Below, one piece after another: positions 18,298 through 25,979 of a stretch of 64,000 bases of DNA. Location: the NCBI RefSeq assembly GCF_003854895.1, contig NZ_CP033966.1, forward strand, positions 2,046,001-2,110,000, read 5' to 3'. Under the pieces are notes generated by a model, which was not told the origin of the DNA, ran no database searches, and worked only from the letters and a program-made list of their open reading frames with translations. Position 1 is the stretch's first letter; every line of letters starts with the position of its first letter. The translations under genes were made by a program, and so were the position numbers. This stretch comes from Pigmentiphaga sp. H8 (lineage in GTDB: Bacteria; Pseudomonadota; Gammaproteobacteria; Burkholderiales; Burkholderiaceae_B).

Positions 18298-19107
18298 TCA
18301 GTCGTCCAGCGCGATGTCGTGGTAGACCGGGCCGTCCTGGTCGATCGCCAGCCAGCCGCCGCGCGGATCGGCCGCATCGTCCAGGTCCCAGTCCTGCAAT
18401 ACCCAGCGCTCGCAGCGCCGGCCGTTCATCTCGAACACCTGCCGGCCCGGCCGGTGGGTGTGGCCGTGGATCATGCGGGTGACGTCGTGGGCGCGCAGCG
18501 CGGCTTCCACCGCCTGCTGGTTCACGTCCATGATGTCGGCCGCCTTGCGGCTCTTCTCGGCCATGCTGCGCTCGCGCATCTGGCGCGCGATGGCCTGGCG
18601 GGCCGCCAGCGGCTGGGCCAGGAACTGCGCCTGCCATTGCGGGTTGCGCACCATGGCGCGGAACTGCTGGTATTCGACATCGTCGGTGCAGAAGGCATCG
18701 CCGTGCGACAGCAGGAACTCGCCGCCGTCGGTGCGCAGCACGGCCGGCTCGGGCAGCAGGCGGGTGCCGGTGGCTTCGGCCAGGCGCTTGCCCATCAGGA
18801 AGTCGCGGTTACCCAGCCCGAGGTGGACCGGAATCCGCGCGGACGCGGCCCGCAGTCCGTCCACGACCGCTTGCAGCCACGGCGCGGGGGTGTCGATCTC
18901 GTCGTCGCCCACCCAGGCGTCGAAGATGTCGCCGGGCAGCAGCAAGGCACAGGCGCTGTCCGCCGCCGCCTGCAGGAAGGCCAGGAAGGCCTCGCGCGTG
19001 GCGGGCCCGTCGGGGCCCAGGTGCATGTCGGAGGCCAGCCAGACGGGGCCGGAGAACGTCAGGACGGAATGGGAAGCGGATGTCCCGGGAAGAGGGGAGC
19101 CGGTCAC
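18298..19107 (-). CDS. lpxH: UDP-2,3-diacylglucosamine diphosphatase
   Basis: A 269-residue metallophosphoesterase that hydrolyses UDP-2,3-diacylglucosamine to lipid X in lipid A synthesis at the inner face of the membrane. The calcineurin-type metal motifs are all visible: ASDMHLG (about 25-31), GDIFDAWVGDD (about 59), LGNRDFLMG (about 97), SHGDAFCTDD (about 133) and IHGHTHRPG (about 214). ATG 19107 was taken; it gives about 20 residues before the first motif. It lies 79 bp after ppiB on the same strand and may be the last gene of a TPR-ppiA-ppiB-lpxH operon. Confidence 0.93.
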   Translation of the reverse strand: MTGSPLPGTSASHSVLTFSGPVWLASDMHLGPDGPATREAFLAFLQAAADSACALLLPGDIFDAWVGDDEIDTPAPWLQAVVDGLRAASARIPVHLGLGNRDFLMGKRLAEATGTRLLPEPAVLRTDGGEFLLSHGDAFCTDDVEYQQFRAMVRNPQWQAQFLAQPLAARQAIARQMRERSMAEKSRKAADIMDVNQQAVEAALRAHDVTRMIHGHTHRPGRQVFEMNGRRCERWVLQDWDLDDAADPRGGWLAIDQDGPVYHDIALDD

Positions 19108-19186
19108 GGAAACTCTCGATGGGGCCGGGCCGGCTGCCGGCCGGTTCGGGAAGCGGGCGCTTCGCCACCGGCCCCGGCCCGTGGCG

Positions 19187-19690
19187 TTATTGGACGACTT
19201 CTGCCTTGGTGACGACGACGTCCTCGACGGGCACGTCCTGGTGGCCGGCGCGGCTGCCGGTCTTCACGCCTTTGATCTTCTCGACCACGTCGGTGCCTTC
19301 CACCACCTTGCCGAACACGGCATAGCCCCAGCCTTGCGGCGTGGGCGAGCTGAAGTTCAGGAAGTCATTGTTGGCGACGTTGATGAAGAATTGCGCCGAG
19401 GCCGAGTGCGGGGCGTTGGTGCGCGCCATCGCGACGGTGTAGCGGTCGTTCTTCAGGCCGTTGGCGGCTTCGTTCTCGATCGGGGCCTGGGTGGGCTTCT
19501 GCGACATGCCGGGCTCGAAACCGCCGCCCTGGATCATGAAGCCGTTGATGACACGGTGGAAGATCGTGTTGTCGTAGTGGCCGCCGTTGACGTAGGCGAC
19601 GAAGTTCTCGACGGTCTTGGGGGCTTTTTCGCCGTCCAGTTCCAGGCCGATCAGGCCGTGGTTGGTGTGCAGGTTGACACGGGTAGTCAT
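19187..19690 (-). CDS. ppiB: cytoplasmic peptidyl-prolyl cis-trans isomerase (cyclophilin)
   Basis: A 167-residue single-domain cyclophilin that speeds proline isomerisation in protein folding. The active-site segments FHRVINGFMIQGGGF (about residues 44-58), ANGLKNDRYTVAMART and SASAQFFINVANNDFLNF are intact. There is no signal peptide, so it is cytosolic. Its ATG overlaps the stop of the exported paralogue ppiA (ATGA at 19687-19690). The two proteins are close relatives, so this tandem looks like a duplication followed by a change in location. Confidence 0.94.
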   Translation of the reverse strand: MTTRVNLHTNHGLIGLELDGEKAPKTVENFVAYVNGGHYDNTIFHRVINGFMIQGGGFEPGMSQKPTQAPIENEAANGLKNDRYTVAMARTNAPHSASAQFFINVANNDFLNFSSPTPQGWGYAVFGKVVEGTDVVEKIKGVKTGSRAGHQDVPVEDVVVTKAEVVQ

Positions 19691-20253
19691 TTGTTCAGGA
19701 CCTCAGCTTTTTGGATCACGATGGGTTGGAGCGGGACGCCTTCGTTCTGGCCCCGCGTGGCGGTGGGTACGGCCTTGATCTTGTCGACCACTTCCTTGCC
19801 CTGTACCACCTTGCCGAACACCGCGTAGCCCCAGCCTCGGGTCGTGGGCTCGCGGTAGTTCAGGAAGTCGTTGTCGGCGACGTTGATGAAGAACTGCGCC
19901 GAGGCCGAGTGCGGGTCGGGCGTACGGGCCATGCTCACGGTATAGGCGGCGTTTTTCAAGCCATTTGAGGCTTCGTTACGTATGCCGGGGCGCGTGGGTT
20001 TTTCCTTCATGTCGGCGGTCATGCCGCCGCCCTGGATCATGAAGCCGTTGATGACGCGGTGGAAGACCGTGCCGTCGTAGTGGCCCTCGCGCACGTATTG
20101 CAGGAAGTTGGCGACGGTGCCGGGAGCCCGGGCGTCGTCCAGTTCGAGCACGATGCGGCCCATGGAGGTCTGCAGCGCGACCTGCTGCGCGGCCAGGGCG
20201 GCCGGAGAGGCCAGGACGGCCGCCAGCGCCAGGCTGGAGAAAAGCAGTTTCAT
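19687..20253 (-). CDS. ppiA: periplasmic peptidyl-prolyl cis-trans isomerase (cyclophilin)
   Basis: A 188-residue cyclophilin with an N-terminal signal peptide (MKLLFSSLALAAVLASPAALA, cleavage expected after ALA at about residue 21), so it acts on periplasmic and outer-membrane proteins. FHRVINGFMIQGGGM and SASAQFFINVADNDFLNY hold the conserved active-site Arg and Phe/Gln residues. Both ends are coupled: its ATG overlaps the stop of the upstream TPR gene (20250-20253) and its stop overlaps the ppiB start. Confidence 0.94.
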   Translation of the reverse strand: MKLLFSSLALAAVLASPAALAAQQVALQTSMGRIVLELDDARAPGTVANFLQYVREGHYDGTVFHRVINGFMIQGGGMTADMKEKPTRPGIRNEASNGLKNAAYTVSMARTPDPHSASAQFFINVADNDFLNYREPTTRGWGYAVFGKVVQGKEVVDKIKAVPTATRGQNEGVPLQPIVIQKAEVLNK

Positions 20254-20984
20254 CGGGGTGTCCGGGGTGGAGGTTCGGAGGATGTCGGCGCGTCTAGCAG
20301 TTTGCGGGTCTCGCTTGCCTTCTGGCCCGCGCCGGCGTCGCGCGGATTCAGCTTGGTGGCCGTGCCGTACGAGCGCGCCGCCAGCATGATATACAAATCG
20401 CCCAGGTTCTCGCGCGCGACGGCGTAGTTCGGGTCGGTGCGAATGGCCATTTCCAGGGCCACCTTGGCCTGGTCCAGCCGGCCGTCGGCCACTTCCAGCG
20501 CGGCCAGGTTGTTCCAGGGCTCGGGCAGTTCGGGGAAGCGTTCGGTCATGTCGCGGTAAATCGCCTTGGCCTCGTCGCGGCGTCCCAGCTGGCTGAGCGC
20601 GCGGCCCTTCAGGAAGAGCAACTGGGCATTGGTGGCGTCGGGCGATTTCTGCTTGTCGGCGGCCAGGCGGTCATCGACCTCGGCCAGGGTCTCGGCGGCC
20701 TTGCCCTCGTCCAGCTGGCGCTCCAGCCGCTGCGCCAGGGCGCGGCTGGACTCGGGCAGGCTGGTGTCGACGCCGGGCTTGAGGGCCTCGAGCAGATTGC
20801 TGAGCCACGGGATGGCCTGGTCGTCATCGGAGGAGGGCGCCAGCACCGGCGGCGTGGCCGTGGTGGTCTGGGCGGGAAGCGGGGCGGGCGCCAGCGCGGC
20901 GCCCAGCGCCAGCACGCCCGCCAGGGCCGCCGCCCGGCCCGCGCCCCGGCGCAGGCGGGGGAAAGGTACGTGGTTCGTGGTCAA
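20250..20984 (-). CDS. exported tetratricopeptide-repeat protein
   Basis: A 244-residue protein with a signal peptide (arginine-rich start, then AAALAGVLALGAALAPAPLPAQ) and about three TPR-type helical hairpins between residues 75 and 205: LFLKGRALSQLGRRDEAKAIY, PWNNLAALEVADGRLDQAKVAL and ARENLGDLYIMLA (each typical of TPR packing). It probably acts as a periplasmic scaffold. It is first in an ATGA-coupled chain with ppiA and ppiB, which hints at a role in envelope protein folding; its exact partners are unknown. Confidence 0.82.
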   Translation of the reverse strand: MTTNHVPFPRLRRGAGRAAALAGVLALGAALAPAPLPAQTTTATPPVLAPSSDDDQAIPWLSNLLEALKPGVDTSLPESSRALAQRLERQLDEGKAAETLAEVDDRLAADKQKSPDATNAQLLFLKGRALSQLGRRDEAKAIYRDMTERFPELPEPWNNLAALEVADGRLDQAKVALEMAIRTDPNYAVARENLGDLYIMLAARSYGTATKLNPRDAGAGQKASETRKLLDAPTSSEPPPRTPR

Positions 20985-21034
20985 ACGATTCTGCCCGCAG
21001 ATGAGGAGCGGCCAGGGCCGCTCCGTCCAGTTGA

Positions 21035-21040
21035 TATAAT
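21035..21040 (+). promoter_or_regulatory. consensus -10 box in the TPR/cysS divergent gap
   Basis: A perfect TATAAT (within TTGATATAAT) lies 140 bp before cysS. A palindromic GAGCGGC-N3-GGCCGCTC (about 21006-21023) lies just upstream of it. No good -35 was found. The promoter would read through the repeat copy at 21092 before reaching cysS. Confidence 0.4.
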
Positions 21041-21091
21041 CGCCATTCTAATAGCCCAAAGCGCAACGCGCCCTGTACCCCCTACGCTCGA

Positions 21092-21172
21092 CCCAGGGCA
21101 CAGTGGATCCGGCTCCGCCGGTCCACCAGTGCCGCCCCCTCGAGGGGGCGCGCGAAGCGTGTAGGGGGTGGT
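21092..21172 (+). repeat. two-hairpin GC repeat, copy B
   Basis: Same layout as copy A: CCCAGGGCACA, then stem GGCAC-GTGGA-CCGGC against GCCGG-TCCAC-GTGCC, then GCCCCCTCGAGGGGGC, ending GTGTAGGGGGTGG. The outer stem bases differ from copies A and C on both sides so that pairing is kept. Flanking CCCCCTACGC (21078-21087) inversely matches its end. It abuts the cysS start and its final AGGGGGTGG may serve as the cysS ribosome site. Confidence 0.85.
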
Positions 21173-21179
21173 CCCCCCC

Positions 21180-22562
21180 ATGCTCCATATCTACAATACG
21201 CTCGCTCGTGCCAAGCAACCTTTCCAGCCGGTGGACCCGGGGCGCGTGCGCATGTATGTCTGCGGCATGACGGTGTATGACTACTGCCATCTCGGCCACG
21301 CGCGGATGCTGGTCAGCTTCGACGTGGTGCAGCGCTGGCTGCGAGCCAGCGGCTACCAGGTCACCTACGTCCGCAATATTACCGACATCGACGACAAGAT
21401 CATCCGCAAGGCGGTCGAGACCGGCAAGCGCATTTCCGAGGTCACCGGCTTCTTCATCGATGCCATGCACGAGGACGAGAAGGCGTTGGGCGTGCAGCCG
21501 CCGGACTTCGAGCCGCGCGCCACCGAACACGTGGGCAAGATGCTGGAGATCGTGCGCCTGCTCGAGGACAAGGGCCTGGCCTACCGGGCCGAGGACGGCG
21601 ACGTGAATTACGCGGTGCGCCAGTTTCCCGGCTACGGCAAGCTTTCCGGCAAGTCGCTGGACGACCTGCGGGCCGGCGAACGGGTGCAGGTCGACACCTC
21701 CAAGCGCGATCCGCTGGACTTCGTGCTGTGGAAGTCCGCCAAGCCCACCGAACCTCCGGAGTCCCGCTGGGAATCCGAGTACGGGCCGGGGCGCCCGGGC
21801 TGGCACATCGAATGCTCGGCCATGAGCCGCGAATTGCTGGGCATGCCGCTCGACATCCACGGCGGCGGCCCCGACCTGAAGTTTCCCCATCACGAGAACG
21901 AGATCGCGCAGAGCGAGGGCGCCTATGGCGGCACGCTGGCCAACGCCTGGATGCACTGCGGTCCGCTCATGGTCGATGCCGAGAAGATGTCCAAGTCGCT
22001 GGGCAACTTTTTCACCGTGCGCGATACGCTCAAGCATTACGACGCCGAGGTGGTGCGCTTTTTCGTCGTCCGCAGCCACTACCGCAGTCCCCAGAACTAT
22101 GCCGCCGACAACCTGGCCGATGCCCGGGCCGCGCTGACCCGGCTCTATACCGCGCTGGGCAATGCCGAGCCCGATGCGCGGGGCGCCGACTGGGATGACG
22201 CGTCCGGGCAGGCCTTCCGCGCCGCCATGGACGACGATTTCAATACCCCCGAAGCCATCGCCGTGCTGTTCGACCTGGCCGCCGAGGTCAACAAGACCGC
22301 TTCGCCCCGTGCCGCCGGCCAGCTCAAGGCCCTGGGCGGCCTGCTGGGCCTGCTGCAACAGGAGCCGCGCGCCTTCCTGCAGGGCACGACGGCCGACCAG
22401 GACGGCGGCGCCGCGGACATCGAGGCCCGTATCGCCCAGCGCGCGCAGGCCAAGAAGGACAAGGATTTCGCGGCCGCCGACCGCATCCGCGCCGAACTGC
22501 TGGCCGATGGCATCGTCCTCGAGGACAAGCCGGGCGGCGTCACCGTATGGCGTCGAGCCTGA
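21180..22562 (+). CDS. cysS: cysteinyl-tRNA synthetase
   Basis: A 460-residue class I aminoacyl-tRNA synthetase charging tRNA-Cys. Zinc ligand and ATP motifs: MYVCGMTVYDYCHLGHARM (in the HIGH region, about residues 22-40), the WHIECSAM zinc-site segment (about 205), HHENEIAQSEGA (about 235) and KMSKSLGNFF (about 267). The start MLHIYNTLARAKQ at 21180 is family-typical; the frame can extend 12 bases to GTG 21168, but that lies in the repeat element. The nearest purine-rich stretch is the repeat's own AGGGGGTGG. Confidence 0.95.
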   Translation: MLHIYNTLARAKQPFQPVDPGRVRMYVCGMTVYDYCHLGHARMLVSFDVVQRWLRASGYQVTYVRNITDIDDKIIRKAVETGKRISEVTGFFIDAMHEDEKALGVQPPDFEPRATEHVGKMLEIVRLLEDKGLAYRAEDGDVNYAVRQFPGYGKLSGKSLDDLRAGERVQVDTSKRDPLDFVLWKSAKPTEPPESRWESEYGPGRPGWHIECSAMSRELLGMPLDIHGGGPDLKFPHHENEIAQSEGAYGGTLANAWMHCGPLMVDAEKMSKSLGNFFTVRDTLKHYDAEVVRFFVVRSHYRSPQNYAADNLADARAALTRLYTALGNAEPDARGADWDDASGQAFRAAMDDDFNTPEAIAVLFDLAAEVNKTASPRAAGQLKALGGLLGLLQQEPRAFLQGTTADQDGGAADIEARIAQRAQAKKDKDFAAADRIRAELLADGIVLEDKPGGVTVWRRA

Positions 22563-23273
22563 GTGCCGCGAACCGCTGAACACCAGATGTTGAACATGAA
22601 GCTCCATGCCACGGCCGAGCCGGGCGGGTCCGTGCCCGCCGCCTCTTTCGCCGGCACCGACAAGCCCCCGTACTGGGACGCCGCGGTCGCGCACCTGCTC
22701 AAGCGCGACCGTATCCTGAAAAAACTGATCCCCCAGCATCCCGAGGTCCACCTGGCCACCCAGGGCGAGCCTTTCCTGACGCTGGCCCGCGCCATCATCG
22801 GCCAGCAGATCTCGACCAAGGCCGCCGATGCCGCCTGGGAGCGCTGCATGGCCGCCTGCGGCCGCCGCGTTACCCCCGGGGTGGTGGGCAAGCTGGGCCT
22901 GGCCGGCCTGCGCGAGGCCGGCCTGTCGCAGCGCAAGGCCGAATACCTGCTGGACCTGGCCGTGCATTTCCAGCAGCGCCTGGTGCATCCCGACCTGTGG
23001 ACCGAGATGGACGACGAGGCGGTCATCGCCGAATTGACCGCGATTCGTGGCATCGGTCGCTGGACAGCGGATATGTTCCTGATCTTTAATCTGCGGCGGC
23101 CGGATATTCTGCCGCTGGACGACCCGGGGCTGCTGCGCGCCATTTCGCTGCACTATTTCAGCGGCGAACCCGTGTCGCGTTTCGAGGCCAGGGAAGTGGC
23201 CCAGGCCTGGAAGCCGTGGTGCACGGTGGCAACGTGGTATCTCTGGAAAAGCTTGCCCCCCCCTACGCGCTGA
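22563..23273 (+). CDS. DNA-3-methyladenine glycosylase (AlkA/HhH-GPD type)
   Basis: Base-excision repair enzyme removing alkylated purines. Seen: IIGQQISTKAADAAWER (about residue 80), the helix-hairpin-helix AIRGIGRWTADMFLIF (about 165-180) and the catalytic Asp in LPLDDPGLLRAI (about 190). GTG 22563 directly follows the cysS stop; ATG 22587 or 22596 are alternative starts with weak ribosome sites. The C-terminus is odd: after ATWYLWKSL the frame enters repeat copy C and ends PPPTR, with its TGA inside the repeat. Relatives, from memory, usually end LWRSLDPVP plus a few residues, so the native tail seems replaced. Confidence 0.85.
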   Translation: MPRTAEHQMLNMKLHATAEPGGSVPAASFAGTDKPPYWDAAVAHLLKRDRILKKLIPQHPEVHLATQGEPFLTLARAIIGQQISTKAADAAWERCMAACGRRVTPGVVGKLGLAGLREAGLSQRKAEYLLDLAVHFQQRLVHPDLWTEMDDEAVIAELTAIRGIGRWTADMFLIFNLRRPDILPLDDPGLLRAISLHYFSGEPVSRFEAREVAQAWKPWCTVATWYLWKSLPPPTR

Positions 23274-23336
23274 CGCGCGCCCCCCGGGGGGCGATGCGGG
23301 TGGACCGGCGGAGCCGGATCCACCGCATCCTGGGTC
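23256..23336 (-). repeat. two-hairpin GC repeat, copy C (inverted)
   Basis: Reverse complement of copy A with few changes: GACCCAGGATGCGG, stem GTGGATCCGGC/GCCGGTCCAC, GCCCCCCGGGGGGC, then GCGCGTAGGGGGG. It overlaps the last codons and the stop of the glycosylase gene and occupies half the gap before accA. Bases 23337-23427 hold no other clear signal. Confidence 0.85.
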
Positions 23337-23427
23337 TGCACCGGGCGGGTGGGGGTTTTGGAGTGATTGAGTTGGTGATGAACGACGTTGGACGCCTGGG
23401 GCGTTCACTGCCCCATGGGAGGGCCTG

Positions 23428-24396
23428 ATGCGCAACGCATTTCTTGAATTCGAACAACCGCTGGCCGAGCTCGAGGGCAAGATCGAGGAACTGCGCTTCG
23501 TGCAGGCCGATTCCGCCGTCGACATCTCCGAGGAGATCAGCCGGCTGCAGCAGAAAAGCCAGGCGCTGGCCAAGGACATCTATTCCAAGCTGACGCCGTG
23601 GCAGACCGCCCTGGTGGCGCGTCATCCGCAGCGTCCCTATACGCTGGACTACGTGCGGGACATCTTCACCGATTTCCATGAACTGCACGGCGACCGCATG
23701 TTCGCCGACGACCGTTCCATCGTGGGCGGCATGGCGCGGTTCAACGGCATGCCCTGCATGATCATCGGCCACCAGAAGGGCCGGGACACGAAAGAGCGCG
23801 CGGCGCGCAACTTCGGCATGCCGCGGCCCGAGGGCTATCGCAAGGCCCTGCGGCTGATGCGCCTGGCCGAGAAATTCGGCCTGCCGGTCTTCACCTTCGT
23901 CGACACCCCGGGCGCCTATCCCGGCATCGACGCCGAAGCCCGCGGGCAGTCCGAGGCCATCGGCCACAACCTGTATGCGATGGCCGAGCTGCAGGTTCCC
24001 ATCATCACCACCATCATCGGCGAAGGCGGCTCGGGCGGGGCGCTGGCCATCGCGGTGGCCGATTGCGTGCTGATGCTGCAATACGCCACCTACTCGGTCA
24101 TCTCGCCCGAAGGCTGCGCGTCCATCCTGTGGCGCAGCCAGGAAAAGGCCTCCGAGGCCGCCGAGGTGCTGGGCATCACGGCGCATCGCCTGAAGGCCCT
24201 GGGCCTGATCGACAAGATCGTCAGCGAACCCGTCGGCGGCGCCCATCGCGACCCCAAGCACATGGCCCAGTTGCTGCGGCGCGCCCTGTCCGACGCGCTG
24301 CGCCAGTTCCAGGGCGTCAAGGCGGGCGATCTGGTCACCACGCGTCTCGAGCGGGTCATGGCCTATGGCCGCTTCAAGGAAACCGTCCAGTCCTGA
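23428..24396 (+). CDS. accA: acetyl-CoA carboxylase, carboxyltransferase alpha subunit
   Basis: A 322-residue subunit that with AccD transfers carboxyl from carboxybiotin to acetyl-CoA, the committed step of fatty-acid synthesis. Typical features: LEGKIEELR near the N-terminus, a GDRMFADDRSIVGG crotonase-like segment, VDTPGAYPGIDAEARGQSEAI (about 169-188), IIGEGGSGGALAI (about 196) and SPEGCASILWR (about 227). GGGAGG lies 7 bases before the ATG. Length matches the family. tilS overlaps its end by 32 bp. Confidence 0.96.
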   Translation: MRNAFLEFEQPLAELEGKIEELRFVQADSAVDISEEISRLQQKSQALAKDIYSKLTPWQTALVARHPQRPYTLDYVRDIFTDFHELHGDRMFADDRSIVGGMARFNGMPCMIIGHQKGRDTKERAARNFGMPRPEGYRKALRLMRLAEKFGLPVFTFVDTPGAYPGIDAEARGQSEAIGHNLYAMAELQVPIITTIIGEGGSGGALAIAVADCVLMLQYATYSVISPEGCASILWRSQEKASEAAEVLGITAHRLKALGLIDKIVSEPVGGAHRDPKHMAQLLRRALSDALRQFQGVKAGDLVTTRLERVMAYGRFKETVQS

Positions 24397-25801
24397 CGCC
24401 GGCGCGGACGTAGCGGCCCTGCACGCGTCCGAGCTGCTGGACCGGGCGCTGGATGCCATGCCCCCGGTGGCGGAGCGGTTCGCCGTCGCCTTGAGCGCCG
24501 GCCCGGACTCGGCAGCGCTGACCGTGAAGGCCGCCGAGTGGGCCGCGCGGCGGGGCGTGGCAATGCGGCTGTTCCATGTCCACCACGGCCTGCATCCCGA
24601 CGCGGATGCCTGGACCGGCCTGGCGGCCGATCTGGCGGGCCGCCTGGGCCTGCCGCTGGACGTGCGCCGGGTGCGAGTGGATCCCGCCGATCCCGCCGGC
24701 ACCGAGGCCGCGGCGCGCGACGCCCGCTACCGTGCCCTGGCCGCCATGGCGGCCGAAACCGGCATCGACACCATCCTGCTTGCCCACCACCTGGACGACC
24801 AGGCCGAGACCGTGCTGCTGCGGCTGCTGCGGGGCGCGGGCACCGACGGCATGGGGGCGATGGCGGGTGAAACGCGCAAGGATGGGATTCGTTACCTTCG
24901 TCCCTGGCTCGCGGTGCCCAGAAGTCGGATACTTGCGTTCATGCACGCCTATTCGGCGCGCACCGGTTTCGAGGCTGTCCGGGATCCCAGCAACCTCGAT
25001 GCCCGCTACGCCCGGGGCATCCTGCGCGCGGAAATCCTGCCCGCCATCGAGCGCCACTGGCCGGGGTACCGCGCGACCCTGGACCGCTACGCGCGCCGGT
25101 CCGCCGAGACGGCGGCCTTGCTGCGGGAGGTGGCGCAGTCCGACCTGGACGCGATCCAGGAGCCGCGCCCTCCCTACGGCAGCGCGCTGCGCCTGTCGGG
25201 GCTGAACCGGCTGGCGCCCGCGCGCAGGGCGATGGTGCTGCGGCTCTGGCTGGCCGGCCACGACATGGCCGCGCCGTCGGAGGCCCGCTTGCGGGAAATG
25301 GCCAGGCAATTGCAGGACGCGGCGCACGACAGGCAACTGTTGCTGCGCCATGGCGACAGGCAGGTGCGCCGTTATCGGGATCATGTCATCGTGGACAGCA
25401 GGGAGAATGCGCCGCCGGTGGTACAGGCGGCCGGTGTCGAATTCAAGTGGGCCGGCGAATCCGCCATCCGGCTCGAGGCCATGGGCGGCACGCTGGTGTT
25501 CGCCGTCGAGGCGTCGGGCATCGCCCCGGACTGGCTGCGCAACACGGCCTTGATCATGCGCTGGCGCCGGGGCCGCGAGCGGCTGAAGGTGACGGCCCAG
25601 AGCCCCAGCCGCAGCCTGAAGAACCTCTATCAGGAACGGGGTATCCCCACCTGGGAGCGCGAACGCCTGCCGCTGCTCTACCGTGGCGAAATCATGGCCT
25701 ATGCCGCCGGGCTGGGCGCCGATGCGCGGCTGCCGCAGGCGTCGCCGGGCATACGCCTGGAATGGGTGCCCGACCACCCCGGCGCCACCGTGACGTCCTG
25801 A
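24365..25801 (+). CDS. tilS: tRNA(Ile)-lysidine synthetase
   Basis: A 478-residue N-type ATP pyrophosphatase that converts C34 of the minor tRNA-Ile(CAU) to lysidine, changing its codon from AUG to AUA. The PP-loop reads SAGPDS (about residue 44) where the family norm is SGGxDS, a Gly-to-Ala change. HVHHGLHPDADAW, LAHHLDDQAETVLLRLLRG and GAGTDGMGAM are standard. The C-terminal domain ends near ERERLPLLYRGEIMAYAAGLG, as usual. The ATG lies inside accA, so the pair is coupled; a later start would fit the core equally well. Confidence 0.9.
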   Translation: MAASRKPSSPDAGADVAALHASELLDRALDAMPPVAERFAVALSAGPDSAALTVKAAEWAARRGVAMRLFHVHHGLHPDADAWTGLAADLAGRLGLPLDVRRVRVDPADPAGTEAAARDARYRALAAMAAETGIDTILLAHHLDDQAETVLLRLLRGAGTDGMGAMAGETRKDGIRYLRPWLAVPRSRILAFMHAYSARTGFEAVRDPSNLDARYARGILRAEILPAIERHWPGYRATLDRYARRSAETAALLREVAQSDLDAIQEPRPPYGSALRLSGLNRLAPARRAMVLRLWLAGHDMAAPSEARLREMARQLQDAAHDRQLLLRHGDRQVRRYRDHVIVDSRENAPPVVQAAGVEFKWAGESAIRLEAMGGTLVFAVEASGIAPDWLRNTALIMRWRRGRERLKVTAQSPSRSLKNLYQERGIPTWERERLPLLYRGEIMAYAAGLGADARLPQASPGIRLEWVPDHPGATVTS

Positions 25802-25868
25802 CCGCCAAGGCCCGGCATTCCGGGGCCATCGGCCCGAATCCCGCCGTTTTGCGGAATTGCCGCAGCTG

Positions 25869-25893
25869 GGCTACCATTTATGGTTAGCCTTTT
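25869..25893 (+). terminator. rho-independent terminator after tilS
   Basis: GGCTACCA, loop TTTA, TGGTTAGCC (one bulged base) followed by TTTT. It lies 68 bases after the tilS stop and before the lysC leader, separating the accA-tilS unit from lysC. Confidence 0.65.
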
Positions 25894-25979
25894 CTCTGGT
25901 GAAACAGGCTTTGCCGGCCATCTGGCCGGCCACCCCCCAGGCAGTCCAGGCTCAAGCATGCGTTAAGCGACACAAGATA

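Noticed and set aside
20984..21179. Repeat copies A-C as rho-independent terminators of neighbouring genes
   Set aside because: The hairpins lack T-tracts and the copies occur in both orientations relative to the adjacent genes, including before start codons, so they fit a dispersed repeat better.
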